NCBI GenBank assembly: GCA_015485435.1
Contig: WFTO01000222.1
Span: 1-36,882, forward strand
Length of the DNA stretch: 36,882 bases
DNA from: Anaerolineae bacterium
Lineage (GTDB): Bacteria > Chloroflexota > Anaerolineae > J102
Direction: 5' to 3'
In this document: piece by piece, positions 23,382 to 32,849 of the stretch
How the letters are laid out: every line of letters begins with the position of its first letter
How positions within the stretch are numbered: position 1 is the stretch's first letter
Notes under the pieces: generated by a model
What the model was told of the DNA's origin: nothing
The model's input: the letters and a program-made list of their open reading frames with translations, nothing else
The model's database searches: none
Position numbers and translations under genes: made by a program

Positions 23382-23915
23382 GAAACGAAAGCATCCATTC
23401 AGATGAGAAGGATGATGATTTATTTTAGCGCATATAGCACACCAAGACTATTTTTCCATGATCAAAACCAAATGGATAGCAGCGCGCAGGGGACGCAGAG
23501 GGCATTACGCCCAACATTCCACAGTCAGAAACATTCCGGGATGCGAGGACCTCAGCGAATTTCAGACATACCGCCTGCTGCGATGCGATCCACGTTTTTG
23601 ATGGCAGAAATTCTGAAAATCCTTCGCAGCAAGGCATGATGCCTGAAAAAACCGTGATATCTCCTCGGCAATATCTCAACGGAGCGAAGTGCAGAGGGCG
23701 ATGTGCAACAGGGAAGTAATGGACGTTGCTGATGACGTATATGGCGCTGCAGCTGACAGCGTATGGGCTAGTCTGGTTGATTGCAGAGCACAGAAGCGCC
23801 CATTGAGGATCATGGGACATTTGTACCAGTTGCGAGGGGTGATTTGTCTTAGAAAAAATAAGCCCCATTACTCACGACAGCGCATCATCACGCTGCTAAG
23901 ATGAACCTATGGGGA
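23382..23915. other. Divergent intergenic region between the respiratory locus and the ABC importer operon
   Basis: About 530 bases. The minus ORF 23425-23868 and the plus ORFs here do not look like protein and lack ribosome sites. AACATTCC occurs twice with 17-base spacing (about 23511 and 23528). I see no clear promoter for the binding-protein gene on the minus strand and no RNA gene. Confidence 0.45.
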
Positions 23916-23943
23916 TTGACGTCGCATGGACGCTGTCTATGTT
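23916..23943 (+). promoter_or_regulatory. Candidate promoter of the ABC importer operon
   Basis: -35 TTGACG (23916-23921), 16-base spacer, -10 TATGTT (23938-23943). It lies about 60 bases upstream of ATG 24003. This stretch is inside the upstream extension of the track ORF (23901), which favours the later start codon. Confidence 0.4.
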
Positions 23944-24002
23944 CGCGGCAATCCTCCCAATCGCCATTTTTTCAAATGCTTTACCCTACGAGGAGGTTGA
24001 TG

Positions 24003-25709
24003 ATGAACACATGGACGCGTCAGCGTTTTGTTTTGCTTGGAATTATCGCCCTGGCAGTTGTGATGTTGGCCGCTTGCGGAGGATCATCGACGCCAGCACC
24101 AGCCGAGCCCACCCAAGCGCCGCCACAAGCAACGAAGGCAGAAGCGCCGGCAGCTACACAGGTTCCAACAGAGGCCTCTGCGGCAAAGAGCCCTGTCGCG
24201 TTGCGGGTGACGTTCGCCTGGCCAACCTACATCGATCCCGCGGTGGGCAACGACTTTTCCAGCTCTGCGGCTCTGGTCAACCTATATGACTCATTGGTCT
24301 TTCCTGCCAAAGATGGCGGCGTCATTCCCTGGCTGGCGGAATCCTGGGACACCTCGGAGGATGGCCTGACCTGGACATTTAAATTGCGGCAAGGCGTGAA
24401 GTTTCATGATGGAAGTGAACTGACCGCGAGCGATGTCGTCTATAGCATGAAGCGATTGCAAACGATCGGCGAAGGCTATGCCTATATGTTCGAAAACGTC
24501 GCCGATGTGTCCGCCCCCGATGACCAGACCGTAGTCTTTACCCTGTCGAAACCTAGTGGTCTGTTCCTCTTGAGTCTGGTGCGACTTTACGTCTTAAATG
24601 AGGACCTTGTCAAAGCCAATACCGCTAAGAAGGGTTCATATGGTGAAAATGGCGATTACGGCAAAGATTGGTTGTTGACTCATGACGCCGGTTCAGGTCC
24701 TTACATGGTCAAAGAATTCCCTCTTGAAGAATATTTGCTTATGGAAAAGAACGATGATTGGTGGGGAGATTTCGTAGAGAATGCGCCAGATGAAGTGCGG
24801 TTTATCGCCGCCACCGAGACCGCAACCGTGCGCACCTTAATGGCCGACCGTCGTCTGGAGATCAGCGATCAATGGCAGACCGTGCAGGCATTGAAATCGT
24901 TGGATGCCATTGACGGCATTTCTGTGGCTGCCATCCCTACGATGACGGAATTTTATTTCATGATTAATACCAAAATCCCCCCCACAGATGATGTCCACTG
25001 CCGTCGCGCCATGTCCTACGCCTTCGATTACGCCACCGCTGTGAGCCTGGAATGGGAGGGCACGAAACAGTCTCAAGGCCCAGTCCCCGCCACCCTGGCC
25101 GGCCACAATCCTGATGTGTTCGTCTTCCCCCATGATGTGGACAAGGCAAAAGAGGAATTGGCCCAGTGCAAATATGCCGACGAGCTCGACCAATATCCGG
25201 TGGAAATTCACTGGATCTCCGAAGTGCCCGATGAAGAAAAGTTTGCCTTGCTTTTCCAGTCGAACATGGCGGATATTGGCATGCCGGTCAAAGTCGTTTC
25301 CACGCCCTGGCTGAGCGTGGTGGAGAACATGAGCAAACTGGAAACCAGCCCCCACATTGTGACCATTTACGTGGGCGCAGATCTGCCCGACGCCGGAGTG
25401 ATGCTGAATCAGCGATACAGCTCCGCCACCGCCGATCAATGGCTCCAGAACGAATGGCTGCTGGACAAGGACTTCGACGCCCGGATCGCGGACGCCCTCG
25501 CCACCGTGGATCAGAACGAACGATACGCCAAATATTACGAATTGCAGGATTACATCGTAGATCTGGCCCCTTCCCTGTTCGTCTATGACCAGGTGGAAAA
25601 GCACGCGGTGCAGGATTACGTGGATTGGCCTGCAATGAAAGGAGAAATGAGCCCGATGCAGGGGTATTACTTCTTTGCTCCGCAAATTGGTGTGAACCCA
25701 ACGCAGTAA
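24003..25709 (+). CDS. Solute-binding lipoprotein of an oligopeptide/dipeptide-type ABC importer (SBP_bac_5)
   Basis: A 568-residue lipoprotein. Its signal peptide ends in LAAC (Cys25), followed by a long Pro/Ala/Thr-rich linker. The family 5 binding fold is shown by WLAESWDTSEDGLTWTFKLRQGVKFHDGS, ELTASDVVYSMKR and HCRRAMSYAFDY. Family members bind peptides, but also nickel, glutathione or opines. I use ATG 24003, with AGGAGG at a good distance; the track start at 23901 would place 34 non-signal residues in front of the signal peptide. It is followed by two permease and two ATPase genes and then by cyclic-amide catabolism genes, so the ligand may be the substrate of HyuAB or a proline-containing peptide (inference). 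Confidence 0.93.
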   Translation: MNTWTRQRFVLLGIIALAVVMLAACGGSSTPAPAEPTQAPPQATKAEAPAATQVPTEASAAKSPVALRVTFAWPTYIDPAVGNDFSSSAALVNLYDSLVFPAKDGGVIPWLAESWDTSEDGLTWTFKLRQGVKFHDGSELTASDVVYSMKRLQTIGEGYAYMFENVADVSAPDDQTVVFTLSKPSGLFLLSLVRLYVLNEDLVKANTAKKGSYGENGDYGKDWLLTHDAGSGPYMVKEFPLEEYLLMEKNDDWWGDFVENAPDEVRFIAATETATVRTLMADRRLEISDQWQTVQALKSLDAIDGISVAAIPTMTEFYFMINTKIPPTDDVHCRRAMSYAFDYATAVSLEWEGTKQSQGPVPATLAGHNPDVFVFPHDVDKAKEELAQCKYADELDQYPVEIHWISEVPDEEKFALLFQSNMADIGMPVKVVSTPWLSVVENMSKLETSPHIVTIYVGADLPDAGVMLNQRYSSATADQWLQNEWLLDKDFDARIADALATVDQNERYAKYYELQDYIVDLAPSLFVYDQVEKHAVQDYVDWPAMKGEMSPMQGYYFFAPQIGVNPTQ

Positions 25710-25734
25710 GGGAAGGCTCCCTCATTTCAAGCAT

Positions 25735-25788
25735 CTGGTGCATCGCATCCTGTGCGGTCCTCACCCCTACATGGGTGCGATGCACCAG
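25735..25788 (+). repeat. Long intercistronic hairpin between binding-protein and permease genes
   Basis: CTGGTGCATCGCA (25735-25747) and TGCGATGCACCAG (25776-25788) are a perfect 13-bp inverted repeat, and the stem can extend inward (TCC/GGG, then TGT/ACA past a bulge). No T run follows. In importer operons such a hairpin often protects the binding-protein message and lowers expression of the membrane parts. Confidence 0.8.
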
Positions 25789-25820
25789 CCAGATTCAGAT
25801 CGTCTTACGGGACTTTCTTT

Positions 25821-26849
25821 ATGAAACTTCTGCCTTTTATCGGCAAACGGGCTTTTCATGCCATTTTCGTATTGCTCGGCCTGTCGATCGTCATCTTCGT
25901 GATCGCACGGGTGATGCCTGGCGATCCCGCTCGGGTTGCTGTGGGAGCTCACGCACCCGATTGGGTCGTGCAGGATATCCGGGAGCAGATGCACCTTGAT
26001 GAACCATTGGTCGTGCAGTATTTCTACTGGCTGCGAGATGCGTTGCATGGCGATTTCGGCGTTTCCCTGGTGACGCGACGAGATGTTGCCCAAGATATTA
26101 TCGAATTTTTCCCAGCCTCCTTGGAGCTCGCACTCTTTGCCCTGCTGATATCCGCCGGGTTGGGCATCACCTTAGGCACGCTCTCGGCCTGGCACAAAGA
26201 CAAATTCGTCGATAATCTCGTGCGGGTGCTTTCCTACATGGGAGTGGTCACGCCTTCCTTTGTCTTCGCCATCCTGTTTCTGCTGCTTTTCGGTTATCTG
26301 CTGCACTGGTTTCCAACCCTGGGGCGTTTGAGTGAAGATGTGGCCCGACCTCCCACCGTAACCGGTTTTATGACGGTGGATTCTCTGTTAGCGGGCGATA
26401 TGGTCGCCTTTTGGGATGCGTTGAAGCATTTGGTGTTGCCTGCCTTGGCCCTGGCCATGGGTTCCATGGCTCAGGAGGCGCGCATCACCCGCGCCAGCAT
26501 GTCGGAAAATCTGAACAAGGATTACATCGCGGCCAGCCGGGCCTTCGGCATTCCAGAACGGTATGTTATGGGACGATTTCTACTCAAGCCATCGCTGATC
26601 CCCACCATTTCCATCATCGGTCTGGATTTTGCCGCCAACTTCAGCAACGCGTTTTTGGTGGAACTCATTTTCGTGTGGCCCGGGCTTTCTCGTTACGGCA
26701 TGAACGCGATCCTTCGCAAGGATTTGAACGCCATTTCCGCGGTCATCCTGGTGTTGGGCGTCGTGTTCATTATCGTGAACATCATCGTCGATATCACCGT
26801 CGCCAAACTCGATCCTCGCATTGGTTTACGCTCCGCCCGAAGTGAATAA
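25821..26849 (+). CDS. ABC importer permease, DppB/OppB family
   Basis: A 342-residue inner-membrane protein with about six membrane segments. The N-terminus (RAFHAIFVLLGLSIVIFVIARVMPGDPAR) and the short outside segment with DLHLDEP-like MHLDEPLVVQYFYWL are standard for DppB. The cytoplasmic coupling loop is seen as EARITRASMSENLNKDYIAASRAFGIPE. It starts at ATG 25821 (MKLLPFIGKRAFH); the ORF track begins 23 residues earlier in the intercistronic hairpin region. It pairs with the DppC-type permease encoded 26 bases downstream. Confidence 0.93.
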   Translation: MKLLPFIGKRAFHAIFVLLGLSIVIFVIARVMPGDPARVAVGAHAPDWVVQDIREQMHLDEPLVVQYFYWLRDALHGDFGVSLVTRRDVAQDIIEFFPASLELALFALLISAGLGITLGTLSAWHKDKFVDNLVRVLSYMGVVTPSFVFAILFLLLFGYLLHWFPTLGRLSEDVARPPTVTGFMTVDSLLAGDMVAFWDALKHLVLPALALAMGSMAQEARITRASMSENLNKDYIAASRAFGIPERYVMGRFLLKPSLIPTISIIGLDFAANFSNAFLVELIFVWPGLSRYGMNAILRKDLNAISAVILVLGVVFIIVNIIVDITVAKLDPRIGLRSARSE

Positions 26850-26875
26850 CGCTTCATCCCGATACAACTAGGCTC

Positions 26876-27802
26876 ATGACCCAACAGACGAACCTCTCGT
26901 TTTCTGGTTTGAACGCCCAACAAATCAAACAGCTCGAACGTGAAAGTCGCCGCGAGCATTGGGGACGGGCGTGGTACAAATTTTCCCGGAACTCCCTTTC
27001 CATCGTGGGTGCGGTCACCATTTTGATCATTGTGTTTCTGGCTATTTTCGCCCCCTATGTCACGCCTTATCCCGATCATGCCACCAAACCCTTCACCGAC
27101 TTCGCCAACGCCAGCCAGCCGCCAAGCCTGGAACATCTCTTTGGCACCGACGAGATCGGTCGGGACATTTTCAGCCGCACCATTTTCGGATTTCGGTTCT
27201 CCCTCAGCATGGGCGTCATCGTCCTCTCGCTGGTGGTGCCGGTGGGCGTGCTGCTGGGACTGATTGCCGGTTACTACCAGGGAACGCGCATCGACAGCAT
27301 CATCATGCGCACCACCGATATTTTCCTTTCGGTGCCCTCCCTGATTCTTGCCCTGGCCATTGCTTCGGTGCTGGAGCCCAATCTCTCTCACTCGATGATC
27401 GCCATTTCGTTGATGTGGTGGCCCTGGTACACGCGCCTTGTCTATGGCCAGACCACCGCGCTGCGCAACGAATTTTTCGTCAGCTCCGCAGAGGTCACAG
27501 GCGCCAGTACGGCTCATATTCTTTTCCGCGAGATCCTGCCTAACATCCTTTCGTCCATCTTTACCAAGATGAGCCTGGACATGGGATGGGTGATCATCAT
27601 CGGCGCATCGTTGAGCTTTGTGGGCCTGGGCGTGCAGCCTCCCAAGCCAGGCCTGGGCACCATGGTGGCCAGCGGCGCCAAATACCTGCCCGATCAGTGG
27701 TGGATTTCCCTCTTCCCCGCTCTGGCTATCGTGGTCATCGTGCTGGGTTTCAACCTGTTGGGCGATGGTCTGCGCGACCTCTTCGCCGCGGAGGAAGTGT
27801 GA
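26876..27802 (+). CDS. ABC importer permease, DppC/OppC family
   Basis: A 308-residue inner-membrane protein. It has an N-terminal cytoplasmic stretch, the OppC_N region with a first membrane helix (SIVGAVTILIIVFLAIFAPYV), the family signature HLFGTDEIGRDIFSRTIFGFRFSLSMG, about five further membrane segments and the coupling loop AEVTGASTAHILFREILPNIL. It ends one base before the next ATG. A 386-codon open frame on the opposite strand (26693-27853) is a shadow of this gene and is not annotated. Confidence 0.93.
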   Translation: MTQQTNLSFSGLNAQQIKQLERESRREHWGRAWYKFSRNSLSIVGAVTILIIVFLAIFAPYVTPYPDHATKPFTDFANASQPPSLEHLFGTDEIGRDIFSRTIFGFRFSLSMGVIVLSLVVPVGVLLGLIAGYYQGTRIDSIIMRTTDIFLSVPSLILALAIASVLEPNLSHSMIAISLMWWPWYTRLVYGQTTALRNEFFVSSAEVTGASTAHILFREILPNILSSIFTKMSLDMGWVIIIGASLSFVGLGVQPPKPGLGTMVASGAKYLPDQWWISLFPALAIVVIVLGFNLLGDGLRDLFAAEEV

Positions 27803-27803
27803 C

Positions 27804-28832
27804 ATGACCAGACAACCATTGCTCGAGATCGAAAACCTGCGGGTGGGGTTCAAGGTCTATGGCGGTGAATTGCACGTGCTGGACGGCGTCGATTTCGTCG
27901 TGAACAAGGGCGAAAAGGTGGGACTTGTCGGAGAAACAGGTTGCGGCAAGACCACGACCATGAAAGCGATCTTGCGCATTCTGCCCCAACCACCTGGCTT
28001 CATCGAAAGCGGCGTCATTCGATTTCACGGTCGCGACTTAATGCAAGTCAAGGACCGAGAAATGAGACACATTCGGGGCCAAGGCATTTCGATGATCTTC
28101 CAGGACCCCACCGCCGCGCTCAATCCCGTCTTTACCATCGGCCAGCAGCTGGAGCCGGTCATCAAATACGCCTCACCCGAAAATCGACGCCTACCGCGCA
28201 AGGTCATCCGCCAAAAAGCCATTCAAGCCCTTCGAGACGTCTCCCTGGCCGATCCCGAACGCCTGCTCAAAGCCTATCCCGTTCAGCTCAGCGGGGGCAT
28301 GCGCCAGCGCGTGTGCATCGGCATGGCGCTGGCCACCAATCCAGAGCTGCTCATCGCTGATGAACCTGGCACCTCCCTCGACGTGACCATTCAGGATCAG
28401 GTGCTGCGGCTGCTGCATCAATTGGTGGAAGAGCGGGACAGCTCCGTCATCCTCATCACCCACACCCTGGGCATCGTCCGTCAGATGACCGATCGGCTGT
28501 ATGTGATGTATGCGGGCAATATGGTGGAAACCGCGCCCACGCGTCGCATCTTCACCAACCCCCTGCATCCCTACACCCAGGGCTTAATGGACGCGGTGCC
28601 CAAATTGACCGGAGGCGGCGTGGCCCACGGCATTCCCGGACGCATCCCCGACTACCTCCATCCTCCCACCGGATGCCGCTTCCATCCCCGTTGCCCCCAC
28701 GCCATGGACATCTGCCGTCAGAAGAAACCGTCGTTTTACACCGTCGAGGAGGCGCACCAGGTCGCCTGTTTTCTCTATGACACATCATCCGGGGCCGACT
28801 CCGCGCCCGCCCGCAAGGAGGCGCTGGCATGA
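27804..28832 (+). CDS. ABC importer ATPase, DppD/OppD family
   Basis: A 342-residue ATPase with Walker A GETGCGKTT, Q-loop MIFQDPTAALNP, signature LSGGMRQRV, Walker B LLIADEPGTSLD and the switch histidine in ILITHTLGIV. The C-terminal oligopeptide-transporter extension is present (HPYTQGLMDAVPKL and GCRFHPRCPHAMDIC). The Walker B neighbourhood reads DEPGTSLD where most relatives have DEPTTALD. I start at ATG 27804, with GGAGG upstream; the longer track frame is out-of-frame reading of the permease gene. Its stop overlaps the next start (ATGA). Confidence 0.94.
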   Translation: MTRQPLLEIENLRVGFKVYGGELHVLDGVDFVVNKGEKVGLVGETGCGKTTTMKAILRILPQPPGFIESGVIRFHGRDLMQVKDREMRHIRGQGISMIFQDPTAALNPVFTIGQQLEPVIKYASPENRRLPRKVIRQKAIQALRDVSLADPERLLKAYPVQLSGGMRQRVCIGMALATNPELLIADEPGTSLDVTIQDQVLRLLHQLVEERDSSVILITHTLGIVRQMTDRLYVMYAGNMVETAPTRRIFTNPLHPYTQGLMDAVPKLTGGGVAHGIPGRIPDYLHPPTGCRFHPRCPHAMDICRQKKPSFYTVEEAHQVACFLYDTSSGADSAPARKEALA

Positions 28833-29821
28833 CCGAGGATATTCTCACCATCACCGATCTGAAAAAGCACTTTGTCATTGGTCACAACGGCCTGATCCAC
28901 CGCACGCCCATAACGGTCAAGGCGGTGGATGGCGTCTCCCTGAGTCTACGGAAGGGAGAGACCTTTGGCCTGGTAGGCGAATCGGGCTCGGGCAAGAGCA
29001 CCGTCGCTTACATGACCGTGGGCATGTATCGCCCCACCTCGGGCACGATTCGATTTCGCGGTGAAGACCTGTTCGATGGCTCCAAGGAACGCTCGAAACG
29101 CCATAAAAAAGAGATTCAAATCGTCTTTCAGGACCCTGGTTCCTCTCTGAACCCGCGCCGCAGCATCAAAGACATCCTGGACCTGCCTTTGCGTATCCAT
29201 CAGCCGCAAAAGAATCGGTTGGAAGAGATCGTGCGTCTGCTCAGTCTGGTCGAGCTTCCTCCAGAATACATGTACAAGTACCCGCGGCAGTTGAGTGGCG
29301 GAGAGAAACAGATCGTCGCCATCGCTCGCGCCCTAGCTACGGACCCATCCATCATCGTCCTCGATGAACCCACTTCCGCGCTGGATGTCTCTATTCAGGG
29401 CAAGGTCATCAATCTGCTCATCCGCCTGCAACAGGAATTCGAGCTCTCCTTCCTGTTCATCACCCACGATCTCAGCCTGATGCGGAACGTCGCCTCGCGG
29501 GTGGCCATCATGTATCTAGGCAAGATCTGCGAGGTCGCGGACGCCGCAGAATTTTTCGAAAACCCGCTGCATCCCTACACCCAAATGCTGCTCTCCTCGA
29601 TTCCGGTCCTGACCGAGGAGGAGGAAGCCCTGAAACCGGTCAAGGTCGAATCCCGGGGCGAGATTCCCAGCCCTGTGAATGTGCCGCCAGGATGCAGCTT
29701 TCACTCCCGATGCCCCTATGCCGAAGCCATCTGCAAACAGGTCGATCCCGAGATGAAAGAAATTCGCCCCGGACATACGGTGCGGTGTCATCTCTTTGCA
29801 TCTGACAGGAGTCAAGCTTAG
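28829..29821 (+). CDS. ABC importer ATPase, DppF/OppF family
   Basis: A 330-residue ATPase that pairs with the DppD-like protein. It shows Walker [11 protein letters not shown]-loop [13 protein letters not shown], signature [15 protein letters not shown], Walker [15 protein letters not shown], switch histidine in FITHDLSL and the C-terminal extension [14 protein letters not shown] with [15 protein letters not shown]. The start ATG overlaps the stop of the preceding gene by four bases, and AAGGAGG is placed in the preceding coding sequence. It closes the five-gene importer set. Confidence 0.95.
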   Translation: MTEDILTITDLKKHFVIGHNGLIHRTPITVKAVDGVSLSLRKGETFGLVGESGSGKSTVAYMTVGMYRPTSGTIRFRGEDLFDGSKERSKRHKKEIQIVFQDPGSSLNPRRSIKDILDLPLRIHQPQKNRLEEIVRLLSLVELPPEYMYKYPRQLSGGEKQIVAIARALATDPSIIVLDEPTSALDVSIQGKVINLLIRLQQEFELSFLFITHDLSLMRNVASRVAIMYLGKICEVADAAEFFENPLHPYTQMLLSSIPVLTEEEEALKPVKVESRGEIPSPVNVPPGCSFHSRCPYAEAICKQVDPEMKEIRPGHTVRCHLFASDRSQA

Positions 29822-29906
29822 AGGTTTCGCAATCACCAAGGTCGGCGCAAGCGTTGTTTCATTATTTTGTAACGGTTTCATCCTCTTGCGAGTGTGGAGT
29901 TCCCAA

Positions 29907-30710
29907 ATGCAGCCCATCAAAGTCATGTTTTTAAATCCCGTTGGCAGCGATGCTTACGACGCTTTCATGGCGGATTGGATCAAGGCGTACAAATATCCAA
30001 ACACGGAAGCGCACGTGACCTCCTTTGATCCCGCGCGGATTGGCCCCATCACCAATCTGGAGTATCGAACTTACGAAGCCATGGTCACGCCCGAAATCGT
30101 CCGCGCCACCCACCAGGCCGCGCAAGAAGGCTTCGACGCTCTAGTCATCGGCTGTTTTTATGACACCGCGTTGCTTGATGCACGGGAGATATCGGGAGAG
30201 ATGGTGGTCGTAGCGCCTTGCCATGCCTCCATCGAGACCACCTTAACCCTGGCCAATACCTTCTCCATCATCGTGGGGCAATACAAGTGGGTCCATCAAA
30301 TGCACAATACTGTGCGACATTATGGCTTTGCGGACAAACTCATGTCTTTCCGGCATGTGGATATGAACGTGGTTGAATTTCAACAGGACCATGAACGGAC
30401 TCGAAACCGCTTAGTGGCGGCTGGTCGAAAGGCGGTGGAAGAAGACCATGCCGAGGCACTCATTTTGGGATGCACCCTTGAAACTGGGTTTTACAAAGAA
30501 CTGCAGGCCGAGCTTGGCGTTCCCGTCATCGATCCATCGATTGCCGCATTCAAGGCGGCTGAACACGCTGCACAATTGAAACATTTGTGTGATTGGCGGC
30601 CTAGTCGCATGTGGAGTTGTGAAGCGCCTCCCGAATGGGAACTGGCAGAATTCGCCCTGTTTCGTCAGCCCTACCAGTTTGGCAACAGAATCGTGGTTCC
30701 ACGGACATGA
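29907..30710 (+). CDS. Asp/Glu/hydantoin racemase family protein
   Basis: A 267-residue cytosolic protein of the aspartate/glutamate-hydantoin racemase superfamily. Members use two cysteines as acid and base; both are seen, Cys83 in VIGCFYDTALLD and Cys189 in LILGCTLETGFY. The N-terminus MQPIKVMFLNPVGSDAYDAF is like hydantoin racemases. The start at ATG 29907 (GGAG upstream) removes 37 non-family residues of the track ORF. It is placed just before hyuA- and hyuB-like genes, which suggests racemisation of the cyclic substrate before ring opening, as in hydantoin pathways. Maleate isomerase-like activity is an alternative within the same superfamily. Confidence 0.85.
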   Translation: MQPIKVMFLNPVGSDAYDAFMADWIKAYKYPNTEAHVTSFDPARIGPITNLEYRTYEAMVTPEIVRATHQAAQEGFDALVIGCFYDTALLDAREISGEMVVVAPCHASIETTLTLANTFSIIVGQYKWVHQMHNTVRHYGFADKLMSFRHVDMNVVEFQQDHERTRNRLVAAGRKAVEEDHAEALILGCTLETGFYKELQAELGVPVIDPSIAAFKAAEHAAQLKHLCDWRPSRMWSCEAPPEWELAEFALFRQPYQFGNRIVVPRT

Positions 30711-30779
30711 AAACCCATTGCATCACCGATAACGCATTCAATCATTCTTATCATCGCAACCTTCTCAGGAGTAAGCCCC

Positions 30780-32849
30780 ATGATACGAGTAGCCACTGAT
30801 ATCGGTGGAACGTTCACCGATCTGGTCTGCGTGCATGCAGACGGTACTGTGAGCACGGCCAAAAGCCATACGACACCCCAGCAGTTTGAACAGGGCGTGA
30901 TGGATGTCATCAAAGGGGCCGGACTCACTCCCAGCGAATTCATCTCCTTCGTGCATGGCACGACCATTGTGATCAATGCCATCACCGAACGCAAGGGCTC
31001 CAAAACCGCACTTATTACCAGCGAAGGCTTTCGTGATGTGCTGGAAATTGGGCGGGGAAATCGGCCCGATTACTTCAACCTCGAATATCAAAAACCCAAA
31101 CCTTTTGTCACCCGCTTTCTGCGCCGCGAGGTGCCGGGGAGGATCAATTACAAGGGAGAAGAGACAAAAGCGCTCGATCTATCGGACCTGCCCGCGATCC
31201 TCGATGATTTTCGCGCCGAAGGGGTAGAAGCCATTGCTGTATGTCTCATCAACTCCTACGCCAATTCGGCGCATGAAGAAGCCACTGTCCAGCGTATTCG
31301 TGAGCTTTGGCCCGAGGTCGCCGTGGTCGGCTCATATCAAATCACGCGGGAGTGGCGGGAGTATGAACGCACCAGCACGGCGGTGTTGTCTGCTTACGTG
31401 CAACCCATCGCCCATCGCTATCTCGACAATCTTACAGGACGACTGCGCGAAGAGGGCATGACTTGCACGCCTTACATCATGCAATCAAACTGTGGCGTCG
31501 ATACGGTGCACAATGCCCGGCAGATTCCCATTACCATGATCGAATCGGGGCCTGCCAGCGGCGTGTGGGGCGCCGCGATTTTGGGGCGTTTGATCGGAGA
31601 ATCGGAGGTCATCGCCCTGGACATCGGCGGCACCACCGCCAAATGCGGCCTGATCACCGGCGGCGAGGTGACATTAAACACCAACTACATGGTAGAACAA
31701 ACCGAGGTTTTCGCCGGGTATCCGGTGATGGTTCCAGTTGTCGATCTGGTGGAGATCGGCCAGGGGGGCGGCTCTATCGCCTGGATCGATGAGTTTAATC
31801 GACTCCATGTCGGCCCACAGAGCGCCGGCGCGGACCCGGGACCGGTATCCTATGGTATCGGCGGCACCGAGGCCACGACCACCGACGCAAATCTGGCGTT
31901 GGGACGCATCAATCCCAATTATTTCTGCGGGGGAACCATTGTCGCCGATATGGATGGTGTTAACAAGGCCCTGGACAAACTGGCTAGGCAACTGCACATC
32001 AGCCGCCAGGAGACGGCCCGCGGCATCATTCGCCTGGCAAACAACAACATGGTCAACGCCATCAAGCTGATCTCCGTCAATCGCGGCCATGATCCCCGAG
32101 ATTTTACTCTCATCGCTTTCGGCGGCGGGGGCGGCATGCACGCCTGTACTCTGGCCAAAGAGCTGGGCATCAAGAAAGTCGTCATTCCACACCTCTCCGG
32201 CGTTTTCTCCGCCTGGGGCATGTTGTTGAGCGACCTGCGACGCGATTATCTGCAGACGCAGATCGTGGAGTTTAACTCCCCCGAGGCCGCACAACAGATG
32301 AGTGATGTGTTTGCCGCCCTGGAGGAGCAAGCCTATGCGGAATTCGAAGCCGAGGGCATCGACCGTTCGCGAGTGAGCTTCATGCGCTACGGACGCTTCC
32401 GTTATCAGAATCAGGAACATTCTACGGAGATCGACCTCCCTAATGGCCCGATTACCCCAGACATGATGGATGCTATCTCCGAGCATTTCCACGTGAATTA
32501 CGAACGGGAATACACCTATCGTCTAGACGCCCCCATCGAGCTGGTCACTTATCACCTCATTGCTATCGCCGAAGTGGATAAACTCAAACCACAACCATTG
32601 CCTCCCACCAACGCCCGGTTGGAGGACGCCATCAAAGGCCAACGGCAGGTCGATTTCCTGGAGGAAGGCGTGCATGACGCCACCATTTATGATGGCGCGG
32701 CGCTCTACCCTGGCATGCAATTTGAGGGACCGGCCGTCGTCGAAGAGGCCGAAACCACCATTGTCATCCCGCCAGCGATGTCGTGCGAGATCGACGAATA
32801 TGGCAACTATCAGATTTTGACTGCGCCCCAAGGAGGAAGCAATGCCTAA
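30780..32849 (+). CDS. hyuA: Hydantoinase/oxoprolinase family subunit A (ATP-dependent cyclic amide hydrolase)
   Basis: A 689-residue protein with two ATP-binding segments of the actin/hexokinase type: DIGGTFTDLVCV at the N-terminus and ALDIGGTTAKCGLI near residue 280. Also typical are FVHGTTIVINAITERKG, ESGPASGVWGA, GQGGGSIAWID and FGGGGGMHACTLAKELGI. With subunit B it would open a cyclic amide (N-methylhydantoin, 5-oxoproline, a lactam) with ATP hydrolysis; acetone carboxylases are more distant relatives. AGGAG precedes the ATG. The end overlaps the hyuB start by eight bases, so the two subunits are coupled. The substrate cannot be read from the sequence. Confidence 0.93.
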   Translation: MIRVATDIGGTFTDLVCVHADGTVSTAKSHTTPQQFEQGVMDVIKGAGLTPSEFISFVHGTTIVINAITERKGSKTALITSEGFRDVLEIGRGNRPDYFNLEYQKPKPFVTRFLRREVPGRINYKGEETKALDLSDLPAILDDFRAEGVEAIAVCLINSYANSAHEEATVQRIRELWPEVAVVGSYQITREWREYERTSTAVLSAYVQPIAHRYLDNLTGRLREEGMTCTPYIMQSNCGVDTVHNARQIPITMIESGPASGVWGAAILGRLIGESEVIALDIGGTTAKCGLITGGEVTLNTNYMVEQTEVFAGYPVMVPVVDLVEIGQGGGSIAWIDEFNRLHVGPQSAGADPGPVSYGIGGTEATTTDANLALGRINPNYFCGGTIVADMDGVNKALDKLARQLHISRQETARGIIRLANNNMVNAIKLISVNRGHDPRDFTLIAFGGGGGMHACTLAKELGIKKVVIPHLSGVFSAWGMLLSDLRRDYLQTQIVEFNSPEAAQQMSDVFAALEEQAYAEFEAEGIDRSRVSFMRYGRFRYQNQEHSTEIDLPNGPITPDMMDAISEHFHVNYEREYTYRLDAPIELVTYHLIAIAEVDKLKPQPLPPTNARLEDAIKGQRQVDFLEEGVHDATIYDGAALYPGMQFEGPAVVEEAETTIVIPPAMSCEIDEYGNYQILTAPQGGSNA

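Noticed and set aside
23425-23868. 147-codon minus-strand ORF in the divergent intergenic region
   Set aside because: Cys/Ser/His-rich, no ribosome site, no domain; more likely non-coding.
24837-25685. 282-codon open frame on the minus strand inside the binding-protein gene
   Set aside because: Antisense shadow of a clear SBP_bac_5 protein; His/Val-rich composition without family match.
25735-25788. Terminator call for the 13-bp hairpin
   Set aside because: No T run follows and the operon clearly continues with permease and ATPase genes.
26693-27853. 386-codon open frame on the minus strand
   Set aside because: It is fully antisense to the DppC-type permease gene and its neighbours, has His/Gly/Asp-rich composition typical of a shadow frame, and no ribosome site or domain.
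31674-32492. 272-codon open frame on the minus strand inside hyuA
   Set aside because: Shadow of the well-supported hyuA gene, no recognisable domain.
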